DNA from: Burkholderiales bacterium
Lineage (GTDB): Bacteria; Pseudomonadota; Gammaproteobacteria; Burkholderiales; Burkholderiaceae_C
DNA: 7,401 bases
Reading direction: 5' to 3'
NCBI GenBank assembly: GCA_947450745.1
Contig: CANFYD010000174.1
Location: 1 to 7,401, forward strand
Every line of letters begins with the position of its first letter. Within the stretch, counting starts at the first letter, position 1. This document shows positions 6,916-7,401 of the stretch, piece after piece. The position numbers and the translations under genes are program-made. Under the pieces are notes generated by a model. It ran no database searches, was not told the DNA's origin, and saw nothing but the letters and a program-made list of their open reading frames with translations.

Positions 6916-7401
6916 ATGAGCATCAAACGTACCCTGAGCCAGCTGGCTTTCGCCCTCGCCACCGCCGGCGTGATGTCCAGCGCGCTGGCCGACATCACCG
7001 TCGCCTACATCACCAACGGCAACACCAATGAAGGCTGGACGCTGATCAACGGCGGAGCCAAGGCAGCCGGCCAGAAGACCGGCGTCAAGTTCATCCAGTT
7101 GGCCGCCGAGCAGGGCGAGCTGTCCAAGCAGTTGGCCATCGTCGAGGACATGATCACCCGCAAGGTCAATGCCATCGCCATCGCACCCGTTGACAGCGCC
7201 GGCATCGCGCCCGCCATCAACAAGGCGCTGGCCGCCGGCATCGTCGTCGTGGCGGTGGACACCAACATCACCGGTGCCAAGATCACGTCTTACGTGGCGA
7301 CCGACAACCTGAAGGCCGCTGCGGTGCAGGGCGGCTGGGCGGCCGATCAGATCAAGGATGGCGACACCGTCATCTACGTCACCGGCGACCTGGGCCAATC
7401 G
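6916..7401 (+). CDS. Periplasmic sugar-binding protein of an ABC transporter (type I, ribose/fructose-like), 3' end outside window
   Basis: 162 residues are visible with no stop before the window ends; family proteins are about 310-340 residues. It begins with a classical Sec signal peptide (Lys4, Arg5, hydrophobic 8-20, cleavage after SSALA at residue 25). The mature part starts ITVAYITNGNTNEGW and has the type I binding-protein pattern: GAKAAGQKTGVKF, QLAIVEDMITRKVNAIAIAPVD, INKALAAGIVVVAVDTNI, then VATDNLKAAAVQGGWAADQI and VIYVTGD. It would capture a sugar in the periplasm and pass it to a permease, probably encoded next downstream. Start ATG 6916 has a good GGAG 5 bases upstream. It is divergent from the FrcA-like ATPase, with which it presumably forms one transporter. 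Substrate unknown. Confidence 0.92.
   Translation, partial: MSIKRTLSQLAFALATAGVMSSALADITVAYITNGNTNEGWTLINGGAKAAGQKTGVKFIQLAAEQGELSKQLAIVEDMITRKVNAIAIAPVDSAGIAPAINKALAAGIVVVAVDTNITGAKITSYVATDNLKAAAVQGGWAADQIKDGDTVIYVTGDLGQS

Noticed and set aside
6905..6919. Four-codon frame ATG GAG ACA ACA TGA just before the binding protein gene
   Set aside because: It contains the ribosome binding site of the real gene and is too short to judge; probably chance, although its stop overlaps the ATG.

Overview
The DNA is GC-rich with strong G/C third-position bias. The gene content (a two-partner-secretion adhesin pair with YDG repeats, an FrcA-like sugar ATPase and a ROK regulator) fits a betaproteobacterium, most likely Burkholderiales; this is inferred from gene style, not from a marker gene. 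I see no tRNA, rRNA, CRISPR array or intact insertion sequence.

Left part (1-3246, + strand): the 3' end of a large repetitive exoprotein of the TpsA/filamentous-haemagglutinin type, followed 17 bases later by its presumed outer-membrane transporter (TpsB, FhaC/ShlB family). The exoprotein fragment holds three near-identical 87-residue YDG-type repeats, one degenerate repeat and an Asn/Gly/Ser low-complexity tail. TpsB would export the adhesin from the periplasm to the cell surface.

Middle junction (3247-3322): a short gap between convergent transcription units. It holds a perfect 9-bp hairpin directly behind the aldolase stop codon and a GGGGTCAGAGTC motif that resembles sequences seen beside REP-associated transposase genes.

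Right part (3323-7401): a sugar uptake and processing cassette. A divergent promoter region (6753-6915) separates a rightward periplasmic sugar-binding protein gene (cut by the window end) from four leftward genes. In transcription order these are a single-domain FrcA-like ABC ATPase, an RbsD/FucU-type mutarotase, a ROK-family regulator and a small transaldolase/fructose-6-phosphate-aldolase-like enzyme. ATPase-mutarotase and regulator-aldolase each overlap and look translationally coupled. A 204-base gap between mutarotase and regulator holds two adjacent hairpins. Inferred logic: the binding protein, ATPase and an unseen permease import a sugar, the mutarotase equilibrates its anomers, the aldolase acts on a downstream metabolite, and the ROK protein controls expression. 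The sugar and the kinase cannot be identified here.

No wholly new system is evident. The most interesting leads are the mutarotase plus aldolase pairing, the competing-hairpin gap, a shared CTAGGTT(T/A)ATT motif at two candidate control sites, and a ROK regulator lacking the family's zinc site.
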